Shown here piece after piece: positions 45,257 to 53,744 of a stretch of DNA of 64,000 nucleotides. Every line of letters begins with the position of its first letter. Within the stretch, counting starts at the first letter, position 1. Under the pieces are notes generated by a model. The model was not told the origin of the DNA and made no database searches. It was given only the letters and a program-made list of their open reading frames with translations. This stretch comes from Flavobacteriaceae bacterium (GTDB lineage Bacteria; Bacteroidota; Bacteroidia; Flavobacteriales; Flavobacteriaceae), in assembly GCA_026709415.1 (NCBI GenBank), contig JAPOSZ010000034.1, forward strand, positions 1 to 64,000, read 5' to 3'. The translations under genes and the position numbers were made by a program.

Positions 45257-45655
45257 ATGATAAAGGTACCCATTTCACTTGTAACTGAATTCCATAAAGC
45301 TTTTGGACTAGACAACAATAATCGACCTACAGTGGCTCTATCAAAAGAGATCATCAAGCTCAGACATCGATTGATGATAGAAGAAACTGGTGAGTATTTT
45401 CAAGCGGCCATTAAAGGAGATTTGGTTGAAACGGTCGATGCGTTAGGTGACATGCTCTACATTTTATGTGGTACGATAATAACACATGGTTGCCAAGAGT
45501 TAATAGAAGAGATATTTAATGAAATCCATCGAAGCAATATGAGTAAACTAGATAGTGATGGAAAGCCCATTTACAGAAAAGATGGTAAGGTCATTAAAAG
45601 TAAAAACTACAGCCCTCCCCAACTCGCCGAGATCGTAAACAAGTATATTTCATAG
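45257..45655 (+). CDS. MazG-like nucleoside triphosphate pyrophosphohydrolase
   Basis: This 132-residue all-alpha protein has the metal-binding signature of the superfamily: EETGEYFQA near residues 47-55 and DALGDMLYILCG near 68-80. It should split pyrophosphate from a nucleotide or phosphoribosyl-ATP-like substrate; relatives are labelled phosphoribosyl-ATP pyrophosphohydrolase-like, but no histidine genes are nearby. The C-terminal stretch (SKLDSDGKPIYRKDGKVIKS) is typical of this subgroup and is also found in phage homologues. Confidence 0.8.
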   Translation: MIKVPISLVTEFHKAFGLDNNNRPTVALSKEIIKLRHRLMIEETGEYFQAAIKGDLVETVDALGDMLYILCGTIITHGCQELIEEIFNEIHRSNMSKLDSDGKPIYRKDGKVIKSKNYSPPQLAEIVNKYIS

Positions 45656-45696
45656 ATACAAAAACTCAACTAAGGTTTCCACCCAATGGAGGAAGG

Positions 45697-46749
45697 CTAT
45701 GTTACATGGTATCTCCATCCATAAGGATCATTGGTAAGGTTGTACTGGATGTCTGTAATTATTTTTTTAATTTTTTGTGCATAGGTGTCCATAGGCCAAT
45801 TGGCTATATAATGTTTATTCTGATAACTTAACTCGGCAATAGGACAAATCACTACGGCTGTTCCGGTACCAAAAATTTCTTTCAAAGAACCATCATCACT
45901 GGCTTGGATAATTTCACTGATTTTAATGGGTCTGATTTCAACGGGAATCTTTAAATCATCAGCAATTTGGATGACACTTTTTCTAGTGATACCATCAAGG
46001 ATTCGATCAGAGATGGGAGGGGTCAACAAAGTATCATGGATCCTAAAAAATAAATTCATAGTGCCTGACTCTTCAATGTATTGACGAGAAGTAGAATCTG
46101 TCCAAATAATTTGTTGATATCCTTGTTCAATCGCCAATTGAGTTGGAAAAAATTGAGCCCCATAATTTCCTGCTGCTTTCACATATCCTACGCCACCAAC
46201 GGCAGCTCTACTATGTTGTGTATTCACTAAAACTTTTATTTGGTGAGTTTCATCATAATAAGATTTGGCCGGAGAGCAAATAATCATGAATTTGAAGATA
46301 TTGGATGGTGCCGCTTGAATTTCTGGTGAATCGCCAATGATGAAAGGTCTAACATAAAGAGAATTCCCTACGCCCGACTTTATCCAATGGGAATCAAGTT
46401 TTAATAATTCCTCTAAACCTTGGAAAAAATATTCAGAAGGAACCGGTGGAATTTGTAATCTTTTAGCTGATTTTTGAAGTCTATGACAATGATCATTTGG
46501 CCGGAACAACAAAATATTTCCGTTTTTGTCTTTGTATGATTTCATGCCTTCAAAAACGGCCTGACCGTAATGGAAAACATTAGCCGCCGGTGAAATTTTA
46601 AAGTCTCCATAAGGAATGATTTCAGGTTGATTCCATTTTCCATTTTCGAATGTGGCCTGCACCATATGGTCTGAAAAAATCGAACCAAAAGAAATGTGTT
46701 CAAAATCAACTTGATGTATACGCGATTCGGAGACTTTTGTTATCTGCAT
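45697..46749 (-). CDS. ilvE: branched-chain amino acid aminotransferase
   Basis: This class-IV PLP enzyme has 350 residues from the ATG at 46749 and interconverts Val, Leu and Ile with their keto acids. A GTG at 46773 would extend it by eight residues but coincides with the promoter -7 element, so it is rejected. Motifs are FHYGQAVFEGMKSYKDKNG and LFRPNDHCHRLQKSA near the N-terminus, the PLP lysine in GYVKAAGNYG, and the late EIFGTGTAVVICPI. This is the longer BCAT form found in eukaryotes and Bacteroidota. It is divergent from mnmD. Confidence 0.93.
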   Translation of the reverse strand: MQITKVSESRIHQVDFEHISFGSIFSDHMVQATFENGKWNQPEIIPYGDFKISPAANVFHYGQAVFEGMKSYKDKNGNILLFRPNDHCHRLQKSAKRLQIPPVPSEYFFQGLEELLKLDSHWIKSGVGNSLYVRPFIIGDSPEIQAAPSNIFKFMIICSPAKSYYDETHQIKVLVNTQHSRAAVGGVGYVKAAGNYGAQFFPTQLAIEQGYQQIIWTDSTSRQYIEESGTMNLFFRIHDTLLTPPISDRILDGITRKSVIQIADDLKIPVEIRPIKISEIIQASDDGSLKEIFGTGTAVVICPIAELSYQNKHYIANWPMDTYAQKIKKIITDIQYNLTNDPYGWRYHVT

Positions 46750-46772
46750 TTTAGATAAAATGAAATAGTCCA

Positions 46773-46780
46773 CAAATTTA
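46773..46780 (-). promoter_or_regulatory. -7 element of the ilvE promoter
   Basis: The minus strand reads TAAATTTG, a full TAnnTTTG match, 24 bases ahead of the ilvE ATG. A TTTA at the correct 19-base spacing (46800-46803 read on the minus strand) acts as -33. The same bases belong to the mnmD promoter. Confidence 0.55.
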
Positions 46781-46799
46781 AAAATTCTTTCATAGCCAG

Positions 46800-46807
46800 T
46801 AAATTTG
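46800..46807 (+). promoter_or_regulatory. -7 element of the mnmD promoter
   Basis: TAAATTTG is a full TAnnTTTG match with TTTA 19 bases upstream (46777-46780). The mnmD ATG at 46816 is only nine bases past the element, so the mRNA would be leaderless or nearly so. Confidence 0.5.
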
Positions 46808-46815
46808 TATTTGAA

Positions 46816-47496
46816 ATGATGCCTAGAAAATTAAAAATCACAGCGGATGGCTCACCGACGTTTTATTTACCTCATAAGAATGAATCATACCACTCTATAC
46901 ATGGAGCCTTAACAGAATCTTTACATGTTTTTATTAATAGTGGATTAGAGCATTGGTTGGAATTAAACCCATTAAATTCTAGTTTAGATCTTCTTGAAGT
47001 TGGTTTTGGAACTGGTTTGAATTTTTTACTGACGTCATCGAGATTAAAAAACACGAAAAGATTAGCCACCTATGAGGCTATTGAAGCTTATCCGTTGAGT
47101 ATCGATGAGGTTGAAAAATTTTCATTGAATAATTCCTTTAAAGATTATTTTTCATCTCAAGAATTAATGGAATTACATAGATTGCCATGGGAAAGGGTTC
47201 ACTATTTTGAATCAACCATGAGCATTAAAAAAATAAAGTCCAAAGTTGAAAGCTTTTCTTTTGAAAAGAAATATGACGTGGTGTATTACGACGTATTTGC
47301 GAAGTTTTTACAACCAGAATTATGGACCTCCGAATTAATTCAATTAATCGCCAATCAAGTAAAAAAAAATGGTGTTTTTATTACTTATGCTGCTTTTGGG
47401 GAATTGAGAAATGCTCTATCAAAATCCAATATGAACATTGAAAGAATAAAAGGACCACGGGGGAAAAGAGAAATAACCCGGGCAATAAAACATTAA
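46816..47496 (+). CDS. mnmD: tRNA (5-methylaminomethyl-2-thiouridine)(34) methyltransferase MnmD
   Basis: This 226-residue SAM-dependent methyltransferase completes mnm5s2U at the wobble position of certain tRNAs. It corresponds to the N-terminal half of MnmC; the FAD oxidase half is absent. It begins KITADGSPTFYLPHKNESYHS and has the SAM-binding LLEVGFGTGLNFL, then VVYYDVFAKFLQPELWT and a GPRGKREITRA end, as in the family. The start can be either of two adjacent ATGs. The next gene starts two bases after the stop. Confidence 0.9.
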   Translation: MMPRKLKITADGSPTFYLPHKNESYHSIHGALTESLHVFINSGLEHWLELNPLNSSLDLLEVGFGTGLNFLLTSSRLKNTKRLATYEAIEAYPLSIDEVEKFSLNNSFKDYFSSQELMELHRLPWERVHYFESTMSIKKIKSKVESFSFEKKYDVVYYDVFAKFLQPELWTSELIQLIANQVKKNGVFITYAAFGELRNALSKSNMNIERIKGPRGKREITRAIKH

Positions 47497-47497
47497 A

Positions 47498-48406
47498 ATG
47501 AAGGTATTAATAGCTGGTGCCACTGGATTAGTAGGGAGTGCTTTAAAAGAACTTTTGATAAATAACAACATTCAAGTTGCTTATCTCACTAGAAGTAAAA
47601 GGGTATCGACTAGAGATGCTAATGCTTATTATTGGAATCCAAGAACAAAAACAATTGATGATTCATGTTTTATAAACGTTAATGCCATCGTCAATCTCGC
47701 TGGAACGCGAGTTTCACGTCCTTGGACAAAAAAGGGAAAGCAAATCCTAGTGGATAGTCGAATTGAATCCACACGCTTATTAAAAAATAGTATCCAAAAG
47801 TACAAGACTCATCAAATCAAACAATATGTAGCGGCATCTGCTATTGGAATATACAGTTCAGATTCCAATAGCTGTCAATCGGAAGAAAATTTTAAAAAAG
47901 CGAAGTCATTTTTGTCAACATTAGTCCAAAATTGGGAAAAAGAATCTTTGAAGTTAGAACAAAACAATATCAAGACAACCCTCGTTCGATTGGGTCACGT
48001 CTTCTCGAATAAAGGTGGATTTTATCCCATTCTTAATACGTTTCTTTTCGGTAAAATTGGATTAATCTTAGGTAGAGGAAATCAGATATATTCATGGATT
48101 CATATTGATGATACGGTACAAATTATTCATAACATCCTAAAAAACCAATGGGTTGGAATCTATAATTTGGTAGCTCCAGAACATATTTCCCAAAGAGAAT
48201 TAACAAAAATTTTAGCCAAACATAAAAAACATAAAACAAAGCTTATTTCGATTCCATCGAGATTAATTATGCTTCTTTTAGGGGAACGAAGTCAACTCAT
48301 ATTGAATGGACAGTCAGTTAGTGCTCAAAAATTATTGGATAAGGGCTATGTGTTTAAATTTCCAACAACGTATTCATGTGTAGAAAATTTGAAAGTGACA
48401 AAATGA
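47498..48406 (+). CDS. TIGR01777-family SDR, NAD(P)-binding epimerase-like protein
   Basis: This 302-residue Rossmann-fold protein has the dinucleotide motif AGATGLVGSALKELL at its N-terminus, VNLAGTRVSRPWTKKGKQ typical of this atypical SDR group, VAASAIGIYSS in place of the usual active-site region, and YSWIHIDDTVQIIHNIL near 200. The C-terminal DUF1731-type helix region is present (PSRLIMLLLGERSQLIL). The reaction is unknown. Its ATG follows the mnmD stop by two bases. Confidence 0.85.
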   Translation: MKVLIAGATGLVGSALKELLINNNIQVAYLTRSKRVSTRDANAYYWNPRTKTIDDSCFINVNAIVNLAGTRVSRPWTKKGKQILVDSRIESTRLLKNSIQKYKTHQIKQYVAASAIGIYSSDSNSCQSEENFKKAKSFLSTLVQNWEKESLKLEQNNIKTTLVRLGHVFSNKGGFYPILNTFLFGKIGLILGRGNQIYSWIHIDDTVQIIHNILKNQWVGIYNLVAPEHISQRELTKILAKHKKHKTKLISIPSRLIMLLLGERSQLILNGQSVSAQKLLDKGYVFKFPTTYSCVENLKVTK

Positions 48407-48427
48407 CATAACACCATAGTTTGGCAA

Positions 48428-48435
48428 TACATTTG
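48428..48435 (+). promoter_or_regulatory. -7 promoter element for grpE-dnaJ
   Basis: TACATTTG matches TAnnTTTG, 23 bases ahead of the grpE ATG. No -33 at 19 bases, and no CIRCE element was seen. Confidence 0.45.
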
Positions 48436-48457
48436 AGGTCTAGCAAATAAATTAACA

Positions 48458-49084
48458 ATGAGCAAAAACAAACAAACCAAAAGAGAAGAAGTGAATATTG
48501 ATTCCAAATCAAATCAAACCGTTGATAGCACCATTGAAAATAATAGCCTTCAAAGTGAAAGAGTCGATTCTAAAAAAAAGAATTCAAAGCCAAGTGATAA
48601 AGGAAAAAAGAAGGTTGAAAACAAGTTTCAAAAACAAATTGATAGACTAAAGAAAAATTTAAAGAGCAAAGAAGATCAATTTCTTAGAGTTTTTGCAGAA
48701 TATGAAAATTACCGTAAAAGAACGGCAAAAGAAAGATTGGAACTTTATAAAACGGCCAACAAAGATCTGATACTACAACTTTTGAGTATTATAGATGATT
48801 TTGAAAGGGCAAGTAAGAATAAATCAGATTCTGAAAACCAAAATGAAGTGATTAAAGGATTTGAACTCATAAGCAAAAAATTTTATCAGATATTGGAATC
48901 TAACGGTTTAAAACAAATTGATATTAATATCGGCGATGTATTTAATGGAGATCATCATGAAGCTATTGCACATATTCCAACAGATAAAAAATCTCAATCT
49001 GGTCTAATTATTGATGTTACAGAAAAAGGCTATCAGCTCGAAGATGTGGTGATTCGTTATCCAAAAGTTGTCGTTGGAAAATAA
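48458..49084 (+). CDS. grpE: GrpE, DnaK nucleotide exchange factor
   Basis: This 208-residue protein has a long charged N-terminal tail (1-60, rich in Lys, Asn and Ser), a coiled coil (60-110), and the GrpE head with [21 protein letters not shown] and [16 protein letters not shown]. It releases ADP from DnaK. Six bases separate it from dnaJ; dnaK itself is not in the window. Confidence 0.93.
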   Translation: MSKNKQTKREEVNIDSKSNQTVDSTIENNSLQSERVDSKKKNSKPSDKGKKKVENKFQKQIDRLKKNLKSKEDQFLRVFAEYENYRKRTAKERLELYKTANKDLILQLLSIIDDFERASKNKSDSENQNEVIKGFELISKKFYQILESNGLKQIDINIGDVFNGDHHEAIAHIPTDKKSQSGLIIDVTEKGYQLEDVVIRYPKVVVGK

Positions 49085-49089
49085 TTTTA

Positions 49090-50196
49090 ATGAAAAAAGA
49101 TTATTATGATGTTTTAGGAATTCCTAAAGGAGCTTCTCAGGCAGAGATAAAAAAGGCCTATCGGAAGCAAGCTTTAAAATATCATCCTGATCGAAACGTT
49201 GGTGATGCTACTGCCGAGCAAAAATTTAAAGAGGCAGCTGAGGCGTATAACGTATTGGGAGATGCTGAAAAGAGAAAAAAATATGATCGATTTGGACATT
49301 CTGCTTTTCAAGGCTCATCCTCTTTTGACTTTGATATACAAGACATCATGGCTGAATTTGGCGAAAGGTTTGGTTCTGCATTTGGTTTTGGGAGTTCAAG
49401 CAATAGTCGTCGAGGTAGCGCTTCATACAAAGGGGAAGATCTACGAATCAAATTAAAGCTCAGTTTAGAAGAAGTCATCAATGGGGTTGAGAAAAACCTC
49501 AAGATTAAAAAGAGATCCCTTTCTCCAAAAGCTAGTTTTGGAATTTGTAAGGCTTGTAATGGAAGAGGGTATGTCACTAAAATATCGAATACTTTCCTTG
49601 GACAGGTTCAGACACAAACTACATGTCATCAATGTAATGGATTAGGAAAAACACTTGTTAATCAGATTCCTAACGCTGATAAGTTTGGGCGGATTTTAAC
49701 GGATGTCACTGTCCAAATAAAAATCCCGCCAGGGTCAACTCATGAATCAGCTATTCGAGTTTCCAACAAAGGTAATGACGGGATTATGGGAGGGCCTTCT
49801 GGTGATATTATCGTTTTAGTTGAAGAACAACCACATCCTACTCTAGTCCGTGAAGGTAAAAATTTACATCATGATTTGTACATAAGTGTCCCAGAAGCCG
49901 TTTTAGGGACCCAAAAAGAAATTGAATTATTAGGCGGTAAAAAGGTCAGAATTAAAGTTGATGCAGGGACTCAATCTGGAACAACTCTTCGAGTCCGGGG
50001 TAAAGGAATACCTGATATGGGTTTTTTTGGAGTCACGGGCGATTTATTAATACATATCAATGTTTGGATTCCCCAAATTTTAGATAAAGAACAATCAGAA
50101 TTTTTTCAAAAAGCGTTAAACCAGGACAATTTTGATCCTAATCCATCTCGAAACGACAAATCTTTTTTTGAAAAGATTAAAGATATGTTTGGTTGA
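49090..50196 (+). CDS. dnaJ: DnaJ-type co-chaperone with only one of the two zinc sites
   Basis: This 368-residue protein has a J domain at 1-70 with the HPD motif in YHPDRN, then a short Gly/Phe/Ser region and a zinc-finger region. Only two of the usual four CxxCxGxG repeats are present: Cys153/Cys156 (CKACNGRG) and Cys179/Cys182 (CHQCNGLG), linked by the [10 protein letters not shown] stretch that normally joins repeats 2 and 3. Repeats 1 and 4 have been replaced ([22 protein letters not shown]). These four are the only cysteines in the protein. C-terminal substrate-binding domains follow ([27 protein letters not shown]). It should stimulate DnaK. It pairs with grpE. Confidence 0.92.
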   Translation: MKKDYYDVLGIPKGASQAEIKKAYRKQALKYHPDRNVGDATAEQKFKEAAEAYNVLGDAEKRKKYDRFGHSAFQGSSSFDFDIQDIMAEFGERFGSAFGFGSSSNSRRGSASYKGEDLRIKLKLSLEEVINGVEKNLKIKKRSLSPKASFGICKACNGRGYVTKISNTFLGQVQTQTTCHQCNGLGKTLVNQIPNADKFGRILTDVTVQIKIPPGSTHESAIRVSNKGNDGIMGGPSGDIIVLVEEQPHPTLVREGKNLHHDLYISVPEAVLGTQKEIELLGGKKVRIKVDAGTQSGTTLRVRGKGIPDMGFFGVTGDLLIHINVWIPQILDKEQSEFFQKALNQDNFDPNPSRNDKSFFEKIKDMFG

Positions 50197-50295
50197 TCCG
50201 TTGTCGGATATCTAGCTCACGGCATACGACTTTTTGTCTTAAAACCTCAGAATAAGCAACTAAAGTTGCCAATTAATCTTTGGGTTTTAAATCCT

Positions 50296-50303
50296 TAAAT
50301 TTG
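50296..50303 (+). promoter_or_regulatory. -7 promoter element for the mscS operon
   Basis: TAAATTTG matches TAnnTTTG and lies 18 bases ahead of the TTG used as start at 50321, which supports that start. The -33 position has no good match. Confidence 0.45.
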
Positions 50304-50320
50304 AACTTTTCTTAATCGGT

Positions 50321-51169
50321 TTGGAACAAATCAACGAATTATTTAATTCGGCTTTAATATCAGGTGAAAGCTATGTCATTACACCTAAGATTTTAATCAT
50401 TTCCCTTGCCTCTCTCATTCTCACGTATTTTTTATTGAGATTGTTTCGGCATATCATTTACCGAACATTGTCTCGAGATGCTAGAGAAAAGTTTCGTAGT
50501 GTTTTTGCTTTTGTTAACTATTTCATTTACATCGTTGTTTTACTGATTATTTTCAGTAATATCGGCATTAATGTCACGGCTTTATTTGCGGCGTCAGCAG
50601 CTTTACTGGTCGGTATTGGTTTTGCACTTCAGACTTTTTTCCAAGACATCATTTCGGGTATTTTTATATTATCGGATCAAGCCGTTCATGTTGGAGATGT
50701 TATTGAAGTGGAAGGAAAGGTTGGACGTGTAATGAATATCAGACTCAGAACAACCAGAGCCGTCACTAGGCAAAATAAAATATTGGTGATTCCAAATCAT
50801 AAATTCATGTCCACTATTCTGTATAATTACACAGAAAATGAATCCATGACAAGAGAAATCGTGGAAGTTGGCGTTTCCTATGATTCGATTCCCTATAAAG
50901 TCAAAGAAATCCTACTCAATATTGCCAAGAATCATCATGCCATACTCGAAACACCCAGACCTATTGTTCTTTTTGATGACTTTGGTGATAGCGCGTTGAT
51001 TTTTAAATTAATTTTTGCTGTTAAAGACAGTTTTTTTTCTCACATTGTTCAAAGCGATATTCGATATTTGATTTTTGAAAAGTTTTCTTTAGAAGGCATT
51101 ACCATTCCATTTCCTCAACGGACATTACATTTTCCAAGTGATATGAATATAATCGATAAATCAAAATGA
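50321..51169 (+). CDS. small-conductance mechanosensitive channel (MscS family)
   Basis: This 282-residue inner-membrane channel begins at a TTG. Three membrane helices lie at about 22-42, 65-85 and 88-120; the last is the pore helix (FAASAALLVGIGFALQTFFQDIISG, broken here into the Ala/Gly-rich line and the QTFFQDI amphipathic part). The beta domain has VGDVIEVEGKVGRVMNIRLRTT and VIPNHKFMSTILYNYT, as in MscS. It opens under membrane tension to relieve osmotic shock. It overlaps the response regulator by four bases. Confidence 0.92.
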   Translation: MEQINELFNSALISGESYVITPKILIISLASLILTYFLLRLFRHIIYRTLSRDAREKFRSVFAFVNYFIYIVVLLIIFSNIGINVTALFAASAALLVGIGFALQTFFQDIISGIFILSDQAVHVGDVIEVEGKVGRVMNIRLRTTRAVTRQNKILVIPNHKFMSTILYNYTENESMTREIVEVGVSYDSIPYKVKEILLNIAKNHHAILETPRPIVLFDDFGDSALIFKLIFAVKDSFFSHIVQSDIRYLIFEKFSLEGITIPFPQRTLHFPSDMNIIDKSK

Positions 51170-52353
51170 ATACAATTCTAATTGTTGATGACCTTGAAGC
51201 CAATCGAAAAGTTCTTTCAAGAATTTTGAAAGAACGGGAAACTTCATATAGAATCATTTTAGCTAATGATGGGAGTCAAGGTCTCAAAAAAATCAAAGAA
51301 AACACGATTGATACGGTCTTATGTGATATTAAAATGCCAGTCATTGATGGTGTAGAACTTTTAAAAAGAACTAGAAAGTCACATCCAAACCTGCCCTTCA
51401 TCATGTTGACGGCTCATGGTGATGTTGATACGGCCGTCGATTGTATGAAAATGGGGGCATATGATTTTTTAACCAAACCCTTTGATTTAAACAAAATTCT
51501 CACTTCTGTTAAAAACGCATTAAAAAGCAAAAGTTTAGAAACCGAAAACAAGCAATTAAAGGGAACGATAAAAGAACTCAACAAAGTCATGGCAAAGAAA
51601 TATGACATTGTTGGTGAATCGCCTTCGATTATAGAGGTCAATACACTCATTCAAAAAGTTTCTAAAACCACGGCTCGCGTTTTGATTACGGGTGAAAGTG
51701 GTGCGGGTAAAGAATTGGTGGCGCGTCAATTGCATATTTTAAGTCATCGGAAAGTCAAGAAATTCGTTGAAGTTAATTGTGCCGCTATTCCAACCGAACT
51801 GATTGAAAGTGAATTATTTGGGCATATCAAAGGGGCCTTTACAGGGGCTCATACGGATCGATCTGGAAAGTTTGAAGACGCTAATCACGGGACTTTATTT
51901 TTAGATGAAATTGCGGATATGAGTTTGGCGGCTCAATCTAAAGTGTTAAGAGCTCTAGAAGAAAAAAAAGTATTTCGCGTTGGTAGTCAAAAAGAAATCA
52001 AAGTGGATGTTCGGGTCATCGCGGCTACCAACAAAAACTTGAAAAAAGAAATTCAGGATGGACGTTTTAGAGAAGATTTATATCATAGATTGGCCATTAT
52101 TGAAATCCATGTCCCCCCGTTAAGAGAAAGAAAACAAGATATTCCGATATTGATTGATCACTTCGTTAAGTTATTACAACGTGAAAGCGGCCTAGAAATC
52201 AAAGAATTTAGTCAAAGTGCAAAAGAGGCCATGTCGGAACGTTATTGGACCGGAAATGTACGAGAATTAAAAAATGTTGTCGAGCGTTTATTGATATTAG
52301 CCAATAATCCGATTACTGTCGATGATATTAAAACCTATGTTCCTAAAGCATGA
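51166..52353 (+). CDS. sigma-54-dependent response regulator without a DNA-binding domain
   Basis: This 395-residue NtrC-type protein has a receiver domain (1-120) with phospho-acceptor Asp in LCDIKMP and a Lys in FLTKPFD, then a linker helix, and a AAA+ domain (about 145-375) with Walker A GESGAGKE, the sigma-54-contacting GAFTGAH, Walker B LFLDEIADM and the sensor region VRVIAATN. It ends KTYVPKA right after the AAA+ lid, so the usual Fis-type helix-turn-helix is missing. Such truncated forms are known to work from solution. No histidine kinase is next to it. It overlaps mscS and the M28 gene by four bases on each side. Confidence 0.92.
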   Translation: MNTILIVDDLEANRKVLSRILKERETSYRIILANDGSQGLKKIKENTIDTVLCDIKMPVIDGVELLKRTRKSHPNLPFIMLTAHGDVDTAVDCMKMGAYDFLTKPFDLNKILTSVKNALKSKSLETENKQLKGTIKELNKVMAKKYDIVGESPSIIEVNTLIQKVSKTTARVLITGESGAGKELVARQLHILSHRKVKKFVEVNCAAIPTELIESELFGHIKGAFTGAHTDRSGKFEDANHGTLFLDEIADMSLAAQSKVLRALEEKKVFRVGSQKEIKVDVRVIAATNKNLKKEIQDGRFREDLYHRLAIIEIHVPPLRERKQDIPILIDHFVKLLQRESGLEIKEFSQSAKEAMSERYWTGNVRELKNVVERLLILANNPITVDDIKTYVPKA

Positions 52354-53729
52354 GAAGGATATTCATAATCGCAATTTTGGTGTTTTTATCTAGTTCAGTT
52401 CTATATGGACAAAAAACCGTTGAAAACCAAATCAAAAAAATTTATGAATTAGCCTTAACACAAGGAAAGTCTTATCAATGGCTAGATCATTTAGCCAATC
52501 GTATTGGTGGAAGACTTTCTGGCTCTTTGAACTCAGAATTATCAATTCAATGGGCTGAAGAGCAACTGCTCGAAATGGGATATGATCAAATATGGTTTCA
52601 AGATGTCATGGTACCTAAATGGGTACGAGGAAATTATGAGTATGCAAGTTTTGAAACACAACCTGGCAGTAGTATCAGTGTCGATGTTTGTGCACTGGGT
52701 GGCTCGATTGGCACTTCAATTTTTGGTCTAGAGGCTCCAGTGGTGGAAGTAAAAAGTTTTGAAGAGTTAGAAAATTTAGGTCAACAAAATGTGGAAGGAA
52801 AATTTGTCTTCTATAATAAACCAATGCCTCCCGAACGGATCAGTCCACTCGATGCGTATCGAGCTACGGTTCAGCATAGAACACAAGGAGCATATCGCGC
52901 CGCAAAGTTAGGTGCTGTTGGAACTATTGTTCGTTCTTTGACTATGACCCAAGATGACTTTCCACATACTGGGAATATGTCCTATCAAGATTTAGCTAAT
53001 CGGGATCGAATACCGGCTACAGCCATTAGTACCAATGGAGCTAACCTATTGAGTTCGATGCTCAAACTCAATCCAGATTTAGTGTTTTATTTAAAGCAGA
53101 ATTGTAAAAATTACCCAGAAGTACTTTCCCACAATATCATCGTAGAAGTCAAGGGTTCAGAATATCCGGATCAAATCATCGTCTTTGGTGGTCACTTAGA
53201 TTCTTGGGATTTAGGTGATGGCGCTCATGACGATGGTGCCGGCGTGGTTCAATCGATGGATGTTTTACACCTATTCCAATTATTGGACTATAAACCCAAA
53301 CGAACGCTTCGGCTTGTCCTTTGGACCAACGAAGAAAATGGTTTGAAAGGTGCTAGAACGTATGCTCAAGAAGCCAGAGAAAAAGATGAAAACCACATTT
53401 TTGCTATAGAAAGTGATGCTGGGGGATTTTCTCCCAGAGGATTCACATTTGAAGCCACAGACGAGCAATTTGAAAAACTGCAATCATGGCAATCATACTT
53501 CTATCCATATTACGCCGATAGATTTGTTAGAGATGGAAGTTCACCAGACGTGGTTCCCTTAAGAAATGGAACTACAGTCTTAGCGGGTTTAAGACCCGAT
53601 TTGCAACGATATTTTGAATTCCATCATGCTGCTAATGATACTTTTGATAAAGTCAATAAGAGAGAGCTAGCATTAGGGGCTGCTACTTTAGCCAGTATTG
53701 TGTATTTAGTTGACCAATTCGGAATTTAA
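52350..53729 (+). CDS. exported M28-family zinc peptidase
   Basis: This 459-residue exported peptidase has a signal peptide at 1-20 (ending SSVLYGQ). A PA-type insert lies near residues 120-230, and the M28 catalytic domain is at about 250-459. Zinc ligands and catalytic residues are in GGHLDSWDLGDGAHDDGAG (His, Asp, second Asp), WTNEENGLKGA (Glu pair), AIESDAGG and FHHAANDTFD (His). It resembles plasma glutamate carboxypeptidase (carboxypeptidase Q) and should trim small peptides in the periplasm. Its start overlaps the regulator gene by four bases. Confidence 0.9.
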   Translation: MRRIFIIAILVFLSSSVLYGQKTVENQIKKIYELALTQGKSYQWLDHLANRIGGRLSGSLNSELSIQWAEEQLLEMGYDQIWFQDVMVPKWVRGNYEYASFETQPGSSISVDVCALGGSIGTSIFGLEAPVVEVKSFEELENLGQQNVEGKFVFYNKPMPPERISPLDAYRATVQHRTQGAYRAAKLGAVGTIVRSLTMTQDDFPHTGNMSYQDLANRDRIPATAISTNGANLLSSMLKLNPDLVFYLKQNCKNYPEVLSHNIIVEVKGSEYPDQIIVFGGHLDSWDLGDGAHDDGAGVVQSMDVLHLFQLLDYKPKRTLRLVLWTNEENGLKGARTYAQEAREKDENHIFAIESDAGGFSPRGFTFEATDEQFEKLQSWQSYFYPYYADRFVRDGSSPDVVPLRNGTTVLAGLRPDLQRYFEFHHAANDTFDKVNKRELALGAATLASIVYLVDQFGI

Positions 53730-53744
53730 ATTCCTTTCGTTCAT

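Noticed and set aside
50200-50225. Short hairpin GATCCG-TTGT-CGGAT after dnaJ as a terminator
   Set aside because: The stem is only about six pairs and no T-run follows, so it was not called.
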